DNA of 40,603 bases, taken from NCBI GenBank assembly GCA_023299935.1, contig JALZVV010000027.1, positions 1 through 40,603 of the forward strand, given 5' to 3'. The notes beneath the pieces were generated by a model. It was not told the DNA's origin. It saw only the letters and a list, made by a program, of their open reading frames with translations, and did no database searches. This DNA comes from Dokdonia sp. (GTDB lineage: Bacteria; Bacteroidota; Bacteroidia; Flavobacteriales; Flavobacteriaceae). The position numbers and the translations under genes are program-made. Positions 8,799 through 18,361 of this stretch are shown one piece after another. How positions within the stretch are numbered: the stretch's first letter is position 1; every line of letters begins with the position of its first letter.

Positions 8799-10805
8799 AT
8801 GAACAAATTATTGCTTTGCCTGTTAATCGTTTTATGCAGTGCGACTTTTTATGGACAAGATTATAAGTATGGAAAGGTGTCTAAAGAAGAATTATCTCAA
8901 ACCCAACATCCATTAGAACCAGATGCAAGTGCTGCTGTTTTATATAGAGAGTCGTACACAAATTTTAATTATACGCAAGATGATGGATTTGTGTTGCAAA
9001 CTAAAGTTCTTGAGCGTATCAAAATATATAAACAAGAGGGATATGATTATGCGACCATAAGTAAAGGAATGTATCGAGGAGGTAGTTCCAAAGAAGAAAT
9101 TTCTGGATTAAAGGCTGTTTCTTATAATCTTGTAGATGGTAAAATAGTAGAGAGTAAGTTACAAGGTAAGAATATCTTTAAAGAAGAAGTTAATAAGACA
9201 AGAAATGTATTGAAATTTACAATGCCTGATATTAATGACGGAACCATAATAGAGTACAAGTATACATTCATTTCTCCTTTTATATCCAGTATTGATGAGT
9301 ATGTTTTTCAAGAGGAAATCCCAGTAGATAAGGTGGCAATGCGTTTTCTCGCTCCAGAGTATATGATTTATAAACCTTATGGAAAGGGATCGATACCGTT
9401 AAATATGAAAGCTGAGTCAAAGAAAAGATCTGTGAATTATCGATATGAAACATCTGATGGGCCTAATGCCAGTGATATTGCTAGAGGTAATGCAACTCTT
9501 GAATTTGATGAGAATGGACAAAGCGTTAGTATTTCTAATATTCCATCCATTAAAGAAGAACCTTTTTCTACAAATCAAAATAATTATGCCTCCGGCTTAC
9601 AATTTGAGTTAGCATACACTCAATTTCCTAACTCACCGGTTAAGAATTATGCCACTACCTGGGAGAATGTGGCTAGTGAAATCTATAAGTCAGATCAGTT
9701 TGGAGGGGAATTAAAAAAACAAAAATACTTTAAAAAAGATATTGATGCCCTTGTGTCTGATGTGAGCAATGCTAGTGAAAAAGCAATTAAGATTTTTGAG
9801 TTTGTAAAGCAAAAAATGAATTGGAATGAATATTATGGAGTGTATTCTGACGAAGGTGTTAAAAAGGCATATAACGAGGGAGTAGGCAATGTAGCAGATA
9901 TCAACCTGATGCTAAATGCAATGCTTAACTATGCAGGTATAGAATCTAGTCCTGTGCTTGTAAGTACCAAGGCTAACGGCATCTCTTTTTTTCCCACCAG
10001 AACAGGATTTAATTATGTGCTTGCTGGCGCCAAGATTGATGGTAAGCTATATCTAATGGATGCCGTAGATAAAGAAGGTGTAGTCAATATACTTAAACCA
10101 GAACTGCTTAATTGGAAAGGGCGTATGGTAAAGGCAGATGGTTCTTCACGACTTGTAGAACTCTATCCTAGTACACCTGCGATGCACAATAGTATGGTAG
10201 ATATTACCATTACTGAGGATCTTGATATTGATGGAAAGTCCCAAAACAGATATTCTAAACATTATGCTAAGAGTGAAAGGAATAAATTCCTTTTTGTGGA
10301 CAGTGAAGATCAATTAAAAAGACTTAACGATAGGTATAAGAGTATTGATGTTGTGGAGCATACTTTTAAAGATTTAAAAGCGGTTAATAAACCCTTATCT
10401 ATTGAATATGATTTTGAAGCAGAAGGGGCTATAGAAGAGATAGGGGGTAAATTATATATAACACCGCTTTTACATCTGGCTACGGAGACAAACTTTTTTA
10501 AAGGCGAAACGCGCAACGCGCCAATAGATTTCGGCTATTCCTGGGCAGATCGGTATATCGTTAATATCAATATACCTGAAGGATATGAAGTAGAGTCTAA
10601 ACCCGAAGACCTAGCCATTAATCTAACTGAGAATATGGGTTCTTACAGGTTTAACATTAATCAAGTAGGAAAAAAACTCTCAATTTCTTTACAGAACTCA
10701 ATAAATACCCCTGTTATATCTCCTTCGTTTTATAAAGATTTACAAGCCTATTTCACAATGATTGTAGAGAAGGAAGCTGAGAAAGTTGTACTTAAAAAGA
10801 TTTAA
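8799..10805 (+). CDS. DUF3857/transglutaminase-like paralogue, probably catalytically inactive
   Basis: ORF 668 aa; signal peptide; aligned site GNVADINLMLNAML lacks Cys. Confidence 0.8.
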   Translation: MNKLLLCLLIVLCSATFYGQDYKYGKVSKEELSQTQHPLEPDASAAVLYRESYTNFNYTQDDGFVLQTKVLERIKIYKQEGYDYATISKGMYRGGSSKEEISGLKAVSYNLVDGKIVESKLQGKNIFKEEVNKTRNVLKFTMPDINDGTIIEYKYTFISPFISSIDEYVFQEEIPVDKVAMRFLAPEYMIYKPYGKGSIPLNMKAESKKRSVNYRYETSDGPNASDIARGNATLEFDENGQSVSISNIPSIKEEPFSTNQNNYASGLQFELAYTQFPNSPVKNYATTWENVASEIYKSDQFGGELKKQKYFKKDIDALVSDVSNASEKAIKIFEFVKQKMNWNEYYGVYSDEGVKKAYNEGVGNVADINLMLNAMLNYAGIESSPVLVSTKANGISFFPTRTGFNYVLAGAKIDGKLYLMDAVDKEGVVNILKPELLNWKGRMVKADGSSRLVELYPSTPAMHNSMVDITITEDLDIDGKSQNRYSKHYAKSERNKFLFVDSEDQLKRLNDRYKSIDVVEHTFKDLKAVNKPLSIEYDFEAEGAIEEIGGKLYITPLLHLATETNFFKGETRNAPIDFGYSWADRYIVNINIPEGYEVESKPEDLAINLTENMGSYRFNINQVGKKLSISLQNSINTPVISPSFYKDLQAYFTMIVEKEAEKVVLKKI

Positions 10806-10807
10806 CT

Positions 10808-11134
10808 ATGAATATATCTAATGCCCAAGAAGCTGTAGATCAATGGATCAAACAGCACGGAGTACGTTATTTTAATGAGCTTACTAATATGGCGCAACTC
10901 ACCGAAGAAGTAGGAGAGGTTGCTCGTATTATTGCGAGACGTTATGGAGAACAGAGCGAAAAAGAAAGTGATAAAAACAAAGACCTGGGCGAGGAGCTTG
11001 CAGATGTTTTATTTGTAGTATTGTGCCTAGCCAATCAGACAGGTGTAAACCTTCAAGAGGCGTTTGATAAAAAGCTCGATATCAAAACAGATCGTGATCA
11101 CGATAGACATCATAATAATCCAAAGCTAAAATAA
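10808..11134 (+). CDS. MazG-like nucleotide pyrophosphohydrolase
   Basis: ORF 108 aa; EEVGEVAR ... DLGEELADVLFVVLCLAN, all-alpha NTP-PPase EExxE/ExxD motifs. Confidence 0.88.
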   Translation: MNISNAQEAVDQWIKQHGVRYFNELTNMAQLTEEVGEVARIIARRYGEQSEKESDKNKDLGEELADVLFVVLCLANQTGVNLQEAFDKKLDIKTDRDHDRHHNNPKLK

Positions 11135-11146
11135 GCCAGTAGGCCT

Positions 11147-12394
11147 ATGCTTCTTCAATTACATCAGATAGATATGCTTAATGCTAAGCATATAAAAATT
11201 ACAGGTTCTAAAAGTGAAACCAATAGGTTATTGATGCTTCAATCCCTATTTAAGGGTTTTGAAATCCATAACCCTTCTAATAGTGATGATGGGACGTTAA
11301 TGCGGGATGCCTTAACGACTAATGATACCGTTGTAGACATTCACCACGCAGGAACAGCAATGCGCTTTCTTACGGCCTATTTTGCAATACAAGAAGGCAG
11401 AGAGACTATATTAACGGGTAGTGACAGAATGCAACAACGCCCTATTCAGATTTTAGTAGATGCTTTACGATCTCTGGGCGCAATGATTACTTATGAGAAA
11501 AATGAAGGATATCCTCCCATTAGAATTCAAGGAAAAACGCTAGTACAAAACCAGGTTCAGCTCAAGGCTAATGTGAGTAGTCAGTATATATCTGCTCTTA
11601 TGCTTATAGGAGCGAGTTTCAAAAATGGTCTAGAGATACACCTAGAAGGCAAAATTACATCTGTGCCTTATATCAATATGACACTCCAGTTGTTGCAGCA
11701 ATTGGGTATTAACGCCCATTTTCAAGGGCAAAAGATAGTAGTAAACCCCTTTGTTCAAGCCCCAAAACTCAAGGAGATAACTGTAGAATCTGACTGGAGT
11801 AGTGTATCCTATTTTTATAGTATTGTTATGCTTTCGCGAAAGCATAATCTAAATATTCAAATACGCGTATCTAGTTATAAGAAAGATAGTCTGCAAGGAG
11901 ATGCAGCATTGCAAGAATTGTATGCCTCATTAGGAGTTCAATCTAGATTTGAAGATCATACACTAGTGCTATCCCTAATAGATGATTTTAAGAAGCCGGA
12001 AAACATAAGCTTTGATCTTTCAAATACTCCAGATATTGCTCAAACCATTGCAGTAAGCTGTTTGGGTTTAGGTATAGGTTGCACACTAAGTGGTTTGCAC
12101 ACGCTTAAAATTAAGGAAACAGACCGTCTAGAAGCACTTAAAACCGAAATTACCAAACTAGGAGGTGGTATTGAAGTGACTAATGATACGCTTGTACTAG
12201 AGGCTCAAAAAGAACCTTTACATAGAGATATCACTATTGCTACGTATCACGATCATCGTATGGCAATGGCTTTTGCGCCACTAGCCTTATGCACCACCTT
12301 AAAAATAGAAGATGCTGGAGTAGTCTCTAAATCATACCCAGACTTTTGGGAGGATCTAGAAGCATTGGGATTTTCTTTTGAGATAATTGAGTAA
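11147..12394 (+). CDS. aroA: 3-phosphoshikimate 1-carboxyvinyltransferase (EPSP synthase)
   Basis: ORF 415 aa; SKSETNRLLML, HAGTAMRFLTAYF, IKETDRLEAL, DHRMAMAFAPL. Confidence 0.9.
   Translation: MLLQLHQIDMLNAKHIKITGSKSETNRLLMLQSLFKGFEIHNPSNSDDGTLMRDALTTNDTVVDIHHAGTAMRFLTAYFAIQEGRETILTGSDRMQQRPIQILVDALRSLGAMITYEKNEGYPPIRIQGKTLVQNQVQLKANVSSQYISALMLIGASFKNGLEIHLEGKITSVPYINMTLQLLQQLGINAHFQGQKIVVNPFVQAPKLKEITVESDWSSVSYFYSIVMLSRKHNLNIQIRVSSYKKDSLQGDAALQELYASLGVQSRFEDHTLVLSLIDDFKKPENISFDLSNTPDIAQTIAVSCLGLGIGCTLSGLHTLKIKETDRLEALKTEITKLGGGIEVTNDTLVLEAQKEPLHRDITIATYHDHRMAMAFAPLALCTTLKIEDAGVVSKSYPDFWEDLEALGFSFEIIE
11826..11847. repeat. GCTTTCGCGAAAGC palindrome, copy 3 (inside aroA), extended to 22 bp TTATGCTTTCGCGAAAGCATAA
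   Basis: Exact palindrome. Confidence 0.95.
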
Positions 12395-12398
12395 TTCC

Positions 12399-12430
12399 TT
12401 GACAACCCCTATCCTCAGATTGTATATTTG
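12399..12430 (+). promoter_or_regulatory. Bacteroidota-type promoter upstream of queA (TTG-N21-TATATTTG)
   Basis: TTG 12399-12401 and TATATTTG 12423-12430, matching TTG-N17-23-TAnnTTTG. Confidence 0.65.
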
Positions 12431-12504
12431 CAACCTTACAAAATATAGCTTGTAATACCTTTACAAACTAACCGAAAGTAGTACTCACCAAATAGCCAAA
12501 GTGA

Positions 12505-13554
12505 ATGAAATTATCACACTTTAATTTTGAATTACCAGAAGAATTATTAGCAGAACGCCCAGCCGAAAATCGTGACGAGTCTCGTCTTATGGTTCTTGAT
12601 AGAAAAACAAAAACCGTAGAGCATAAGATGTTTAAGGATCTTATAGATTATTTTGATCCAGAAGATGTGATGGTTCTTAATAATACAAAGGTGTTTCCAG
12701 CAAGACTTTTTGGAAACAAAGAGAAAACGGGAGCGCGTATAGAAGTGTTTTTATTGAGAGAATTAAATCCAGAAACACGCCTATGGGATGTGCTTGTAGA
12801 TCCAGCAAGAAAAATTAGAATTGGTAATAAATTATATTTTGGTGAAGATGAAAGCTTGGTAGCAGAGGTGATAGACAATACAACCTCTCGAGGTCGTACC
12901 TTACGATTTTTATACGATGACTCTTATGAAGAGTTTAGAAAAAAGCTTACAGATCTGGGAGAGACACCACTTCCTAAATATATACAGAGAGAGGTTGAGC
13001 CAGAAGATGAAGAGCGTTACCAGACGATCTATGCAAAAGAAGAAGGAGCTGTTGCAGCACCTACTGCTGGATTACACTTCTCTAAGCATTTATTAAAACG
13101 TTTAGAGATTAAAGGAGTTAATTTTGCAGAGGTCACCCTGCACGTAGGATTAGGGACTTTTAGTCCAGTAGAGGTAGAGGATCTTTCTAAGCATAAAATG
13201 GATAGTGAAGAAGCCTATGTCAGAAAGGAAGCGGCAGATATCATAAATAACGCATTAAAAGAAAAACGACGTATTTGTGCTGTAGGAACTACAGTAATGC
13301 GTGCTATGGAGAGTGCTGTTTCTAGTTCCAATACACTTAATGAATTTGGGGGATGGACCAATAAATTTATTTTCCCTCCTTATGATTTTAGCATTGCAAA
13401 CTGTATGATTACTAATTTCCATACACCCAAGTCTACGCTATTAATGATGGTGGCTGCATTTGCAGGACACGATTTTGCAAAAGCAGCTTATGCCGAAGCC
13501 GTAAAGGAGAAATACAACTTTTACTCTTATGGTGATGCGATGTTAATCATCTAA
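12505..13554 (+). CDS. queA: tRNA preQ1(34) S-adenosylmethionine ribosyltransferase-isomerase
   Basis: ORF 349 aa; [38 protein letters not shown]-like [23 protein letters not shown]. Confidence 0.95.
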   Translation: MKLSHFNFELPEELLAERPAENRDESRLMVLDRKTKTVEHKMFKDLIDYFDPEDVMVLNNTKVFPARLFGNKEKTGARIEVFLLRELNPETRLWDVLVDPARKIRIGNKLYFGEDESLVAEVIDNTTSRGRTLRFLYDDSYEEFRKKLTDLGETPLPKYIQREVEPEDEERYQTIYAKEEGAVAAPTAGLHFSKHLLKRLEIKGVNFAEVTLHVGLGTFSPVEVEDLSKHKMDSEEAYVRKEAADIINNALKEKRRICAVGTTVMRAMESAVSSSNTLNEFGGWTNKFIFPPYDFSIANCMITNFHTPKSTLLMMVAAFAGHDFAKAAYAEAVKEKYNFYSYGDAMLII

Positions 13555-13623
13555 TTTCCGCATAGGTGGAAGTCTCGTAAGGTAGTGCTTTGCGTTTAAG
13601 AAATTCTGAAAATAGTATTAGAG

Positions 13624-13654
13624 AGCCTAGATAATGTATTCTAGGCTTTTTTTT
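13624..13654 (+). terminator. Rho-independent terminator after queA
   Basis: AGCCTAGA ... TCTAGGCT stem followed by eight T. Confidence 0.8.
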
Positions 13655-13735
13655 GTGATCATAGTACAATGCGCTTGCGCGAAACTTGTCGCCGCACTTC
13701 CAAAAGTGTACGTTCTAAAACCCTAACTTTGCAAT

Positions 13736-14776
13736 GTGAAAACTGCTCAAAAAGACATACGAAAACTCAGCAAAGAAGAACTACGACAGTTTTTTGTGGA
13801 GCAAGGTGATAAGGCCTTTAGAGGCAATCAAGTGTATGAGTGGTTATGGCAAAAAGGGGCTCATGTTTTTGAAGATATGACTAATTTGTCTAAAGAAACT
13901 AGAGCGCTACTCGATGATCACTTTGTGATAAATCACATCAAAGTAGACCAGATGCAACGCAGTGCAGATGGGACTATTAAAAATGCGGTAAAACTTCACG
14001 ATGGTTTAACCGTAGAGTCCGTACTTATCCCAACAGCTTCCAGAACGACAGCCTGTGTTTCATCACAAGTAGGTTGTAGTCTCAATTGTAAATTCTGTGC
14101 CACTGCCCGTTTAAAACGTATGCGTAATCTCAATCCAGACGAGATTGTAGACCAAGTCGTAGTTATTGATCAGCAAAGTAAATTATATCACAATAGACCG
14201 CTTTCTAATATAGTATTCATGGGAATGGGAGAACCACTTATGAATTACAATAATGTGCTTAAAGCCATAGATAAAATTACATCGCCTGAAGGTTTGGGAA
14301 TGTCACCTAAACGGATTACGGTTTCTACCTCTGGAGTGCCTAAGATAATAAAGAAAATGGCAGATGAAGCAGTGCGATTTAATCTCGCAGTCTCTTTACA
14401 CTCTGCTCTTGATGAAGTGCGTACAGAGATTATGCCTTTTAATGAACAGATGCCGTTACAAGAACTTAAGGAAGCCTTGCAATATTGGTATGCTAAGACT
14501 AAGAAACGCATTACCTATGAATATGTGGTATGGGAAGGTATCAATGATAGGAGAGAGGATATAGATGCTCTATTATCTTTCTGTAAAGCGGTGCCTAGCA
14601 AGGTGAATATTATTGAGTATAATCCTATAGACGATGGGCAGTTTCAGCAGGCTTCTCCAGAAGCGATTAATTCTTATGTGCGAATACTTGAAAGCAATGG
14701 AATAACGGTTACTGTGCGTCGTTCTCGTGGCAAAGATATAGATGCCGCTTGCGGTCAACTTGCAAATAAGCAATAA
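13736..14776 (+). CDS. rlmN: 23S rRNA (adenine-2503-C2)/tRNA methyltransferase RlmN, GTG start
   Basis: ORF 346 aa; radical-SAM CxxxCxxC (CSLNCKFCAT), GMGEPLMNY, C-terminal DIDAACGQL. Confidence 0.95.
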   Translation: MKTAQKDIRKLSKEELRQFFVEQGDKAFRGNQVYEWLWQKGAHVFEDMTNLSKETRALLDDHFVINHIKVDQMQRSADGTIKNAVKLHDGLTVESVLIPTASRTTACVSSQVGCSLNCKFCATARLKRMRNLNPDEIVDQVVVIDQQSKLYHNRPLSNIVFMGMGEPLMNYNNVLKAIDKITSPEGLGMSPKRITVSTSGVPKIIKKMADEAVRFNLAVSLHSALDEVRTEIMPFNEQMPLQELKEALQYWYAKTKKRITYEYVVWEGINDRREDIDALLSFCKAVPSKVNIIEYNPIDDGQFQQASPEAINSYVRILESNGITVTVRRSRGKDIDAACGQLANKQ

Positions 14777-14778
14777 AA

Positions 14779-14806
14779 AAAGAGGCTATCTTACGATAAC
14801 CTCTTT
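14779..14806. terminator. Bidirectional terminator between convergent rlmN and T9SS gene
   Basis: AAAGAGGCTATC-TTAC-GATAACCTCTTT flanked by A and T runs. Confidence 0.7.
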
Positions 14807-14828
14807 CTAAATATATATTCTTAAAAGA

Positions 14829-15593
14829 TTACTTTACAAATTTAATTGCTTTAAGTCTTCCTTCTGATTGCACAGTAGCGATGTAAACACCAGTACTTAA
14901 TGCATTAAGATCTACAGTCTCTGTAGTGCTTGCTAATTTTTGAGAAGCTACTACTTGTCCGTTTACATTGTGGATAGTAATATTTTCTAAAGGATTTCTA
15001 GCATTAATTGTCAACACACCATTAGATACGAATGAGGTTAAACCTTCAATGGTGTTATCTTCTAGTGAAAGGATGCCATCACCTGCTTCTATTCCAACAC
15101 CTGGTGTTTCTTCATAGGCATAAGCTAATAAAATAAAATTTTCAGAATCTATACCTGCAAGTTGTACCCAACCAAAATGAGTTTCCCCACTTATATCAAA
15201 CTGCACTCCTAAAAAGCCCTCTGGTCCTGTAGCACAAAAACTATTTGGGTAACCATTACCATAGCAAAGATCACCGAACGCTTGAAAACTGTCAACAGCA
15301 CTTATTAATGTGCCTTCACTTAAATTTGCAGCATAATAAATTCCTCCACTACCGCTACCTACAACGTTACCAGTAGCTCTTAAATAGATATCAGTTTGTG
15401 CAATTGTAACATCGTCAACACCGTCTTCATCAAAGTCGATAGCAAAACTGTCATTAAGTCCCCCTTCAAAATCAGGGTCTACATCTGTAAAATCAATTTG
15501 CCCAGAAGCATCAGCGATACCCGCTAAAGCTAGCGATAAAGCACTATATTTAACTAATTTTTTACTAAGTTTACTCTGAGTATTTTTTTTCAT
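14829..15593 (-). CDS. Secreted protein with T9SS type A C-terminal sorting domain
   Basis: ORF 254 aa; C-terminus ITIHNVNGQVV...LSTGVYIATVQSEGRLKAIKFVK is a por-secretion tail; N-terminal signal region. Confidence 0.8.
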   Translation of the reverse strand: MKKNTQSKLSKKLVKYSALSLALAGIADASGQIDFTDVDPDFEGGLNDSFAIDFDEDGVDDVTIAQTDIYLRATGNVVGSGSGGIYYAANLSEGTLISAVDSFQAFGDLCYGNGYPNSFCATGPEGFLGVQFDISGETHFGWVQLAGIDSENFILLAYAYEETPGVGIEAGDGILSLEDNTIEGLTSFVSNGVLTINARNPLENITIHNVNGQVVASQKLASTTETVDLNALSTGVYIATVQSEGRLKAIKFVK

Positions 15594-15645
15594 AATATAA
15601 AAGATATTTGATTATAATTTAGTAAAATTACAACAAATAATTGAA

Positions 15646-15804
15646 ATGAAAAAAGAACAACATAAGAAGAAAGTGATTTTTAACCAGTCCAATATACCAT
15701 TGTCAAGTTCCCTTGCTCATCTAGCTTATGGAGATCTTGCTTTTAAGGCTTGGAGAGAAAAAAAAGAACAAGAACAAACGTCTGTCATAGAGAATGAAAA
15801 ATAA
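15646..15804 (+). CDS. Small 52-aa protein MKKEQHKKKVIFNQSNIPLSSSLAHLAYGDLAFKAWREKKEQEQTSVIENEK
   Basis: ATG 15646, TAA 15802-15804; overlaps the next ATG (15794) by 11 nt; below the length cutoff of the supplied ORF track. Confidence 0.65.
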   Translation: MKKEQHKKKVIFNQSNIPLSSSLAHLAYGDLAFKAWREKKEQEQTSVIENEK

Positions 15805-18349
15805 ATTATTGTTAATTGGATGGGATGCAGCAGATTGGAAATTAATAGGACCACTACTTGCAAAGGGGTTAATGCCTAATCTTAAAAAAGTTATTAATAG
15901 TGGGGTGTATGGGAATATGAGTACCATGAACCCACCATACTCCCCTATGTTATGGTCATCTGTAGCTACGGGTAAAACCCCAGATAAGCATGGAGTGCTA
16001 GGTTTTATCGAGGTGACTCCAGATAGAAAAGCAGTTAGACCGGTAACGGTAAATTCAAGAAAATCTAGAGCTTTATGGAATATTTTTCATAATCAAGGAA
16101 TGAAGAGTAACCTTGTAGGGTGGTGGCCTAGCTTTCCAGCCGAACCTATTAACGGAGTAATTGTAACAGATAAGTATCAAAAGGTAAATAGAGATCCAGC
16201 AAAAAAGAGTCCCTTAAAGGAAGGGACTATTCATCCTCAATCCTTAGTAAAAGACTTGGTAGATTTACGCATGTTTCCTTGGGAATTGACAAAAGAACAT
16301 ATTTTACCATTTATACCTAAAGCTGGAAAAATCGATCAGACCAATCCTAAAAATAGACTTGTCGACTTTTCCAATGTTATGTCACATGCCGTGTCCATTC
16401 AAAATGCAGCTACTTATTTATTGAGAGAGACAGAATGGGATTTTATGGGCGTTTATTATGATTTTATTGATCATCTCTGTCATGGCTTCATGAAATTTCA
16501 TCCTCCAAAATTAGATGGAATCCCTGATGATAAATATGAAATATATAAGGATGTTGTAAATAGTGCTTATCGTTTCCAAGATATGATGCTCGGTCGAAAA
16601 TTAGAACTGATTGACGAGAATACGACGGTAATAATAATGTCAGACCACGGCTTCGAATCTGGATACAAGCGTATTTTAAAGATGCCTAAAGTAAATGCAG
16701 CACCAGCATTAGATCATAGACAGTTTGGGATATTTGTCGCAATGGGTCCTAATATTAAGAAAAATGAAAAATTATTTGGATTGAACTTAATTGATATTGC
16801 ACCAACTATTTTGCATCACTTTAATCTTCCTATAGGAAAAGATATGGACGGAAAAGTAATGATGGATATTTTTGAGAAAACTACCACACCAAAATATATT
16901 GATAGCTGGGAGGATGTGCAGGGTGATTTCGGACAGTTAAAGAAAGAGACACGAGAAGAAAGCTGGTCTGATCAAGAAGTAATCGATCAGCTTGTAGAGT
17001 TGGGTTATATTGATAAGCCTGACGAGAAAATTGAAAATAGTATTATAAAAACGGAGTCTGATCTTAAACAGAACTTAGCCAGGGTATATCTGGGAAAAAA
17101 AGATTTTCATAAAGCCAAGGAGTTATTAATTGAATTAATCCAGAATGTTGTTGAATCAGAAAAAACAGATCTGGTAGACATCGCTCCGTATTATATTGAC
17201 TTGATGAACGTATCTCTGGGGCTCAATGAGTACGACGAGGTGGAAAAATATTTAGATATTTTTAAAACAATTAAAACTAAGGTATCTTTTAACACGTATT
17301 TTATTGAATCTAATTTGTATTACAATAGAGGTGAAGTAGAAAAAGCAGCTAAAATATTAGAACAGGCGAGAGATAAAAAACCTAATGCCGAGATACATTA
17401 TCGCCTCGGGAGAATATATACATCACAAACAAACTATGAGCTAGCACAAGAATCATATGAAAAGGCCATTGCTATAGAACCTTATAAAGCAAAGTATCAT
17501 CAAGGTATGGCAGAGGCATACTTCTACTTGGAAGAATATGAAGAGGCTGCAGATTATGCCTTTACAAGTATAGAATTAGTAAAATATTATCCAGAGGCCC
17601 ATTTTATTTTGGGCCGATCTCTTGAGAAATTAGGAGATACGGAGAATGCAAAAATAGCCTTGGATACAGCCGCAAAATTGAAGCCTAAAAATTTCGAACT
17701 CTTAAAGCGAGCGCAAGAAAATATTGAAGAAAAGTTGGCACTACCTTTTAACAGTAATGATCGAGAAAAATACATTTATCGAAAGGATCAAGTTGTTGTA
17801 GTCTCGGGCCTTCCAAGATCGGGGACATCGTTAATGATGCAAATGCTAGATAAGGGAGGAATTTCAATATTGTCTGATGGGAAGAGAAAAGCAGATATAT
17901 CCAATCCTAAGGGCTATTATGAGTACGAGCCTGTAATGAGTATGCATAAGGATAACTCTTGGCTAAGCAAAGCAAAGAACAAAGGCATAAAAATTGTAGC
18001 ACCTTTATTACAATACTTATCTTATGATTATCGATATAAAGTGATATTTATGACTAGGGATTTAAATGAAGTGATAAAGTCTCAACAAATAATGAAGGGT
18101 AAAGATCCAGAAACCTTACCCGTAAAATTACTGAACTCTTTTTCACAACTCCTCAAAACAATTAAGCATTGGGATAGAGGACAACCCGGGGTAGAGATAC
18201 TATATGTCAATTATAAAGAACTGTTGAATAATCCTATAGCCGTAACAAAACAAGTGAATGACTTTATTGGTATTGATATGGATAATGAAGCAATGGCCTC
18301 TTGTATTGATTTAAAGTTATACAGAAATAAAAGTAATGTGGAGGCTTAA
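15794..18349 (+). CDS. Multidomain protein: alkaline-phosphatase-superfamily (type I phosphodiesterase/nucleotide pyrophosphatase) + TPR repeats + P-loop sulfotransferase-like domain
   Basis: ORF 851 aa; LLLIGWDAADW, SPMLWSSVATGKTPDKHGVLGF, MSDHGFESG; TPR repeats in the middle; VVSGLPRSGTSLMMQML sulfotransferase P-loop near the C-terminus. Confidence 0.82.
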   Translation: MKNKLLLIGWDAADWKLIGPLLAKGLMPNLKKVINSGVYGNMSTMNPPYSPMLWSSVATGKTPDKHGVLGFIEVTPDRKAVRPVTVNSRKSRALWNIFHNQGMKSNLVGWWPSFPAEPINGVIVTDKYQKVNRDPAKKSPLKEGTIHPQSLVKDLVDLRMFPWELTKEHILPFIPKAGKIDQTNPKNRLVDFSNVMSHAVSIQNAATYLLRETEWDFMGVYYDFIDHLCHGFMKFHPPKLDGIPDDKYEIYKDVVNSAYRFQDMMLGRKLELIDENTTVIIMSDHGFESGYKRILKMPKVNAAPALDHRQFGIFVAMGPNIKKNEKLFGLNLIDIAPTILHHFNLPIGKDMDGKVMMDIFEKTTTPKYIDSWEDVQGDFGQLKKETREESWSDQEVIDQLVELGYIDKPDEKIENSIIKTESDLKQNLARVYLGKKDFHKAKELLIELIQNVVESEKTDLVDIAPYYIDLMNVSLGLNEYDEVEKYLDIFKTIKTKVSFNTYFIESNLYYNRGEVEKAAKILEQARDKKPNAEIHYRLGRIYTSQTNYELAQESYEKAIAIEPYKAKYHQGMAEAYFYLEEYEEAADYAFTSIELVKYYPEAHFILGRSLEKLGDTENAKIALDTAAKLKPKNFELLKRAQENIEEKLALPFNSNDREKYIYRKDQVVVVSGLPRSGTSLMMQMLDKGGISILSDGKRKADISNPKGYYEYEPVMSMHKDNSWLSKAKNKGIKIVAPLLQYLSYDYRYKVIFMTRDLNEVIKSQQIMKGKDPETLPVKLLNSFSQLLKTIKHWDRGQPGVEILYVNYKELLNNPIAVTKQVNDFIGIDMDNEAMASCIDLKLYRNKSNVEA

Positions 18350-18361
18350 ATCTAGCATGTT

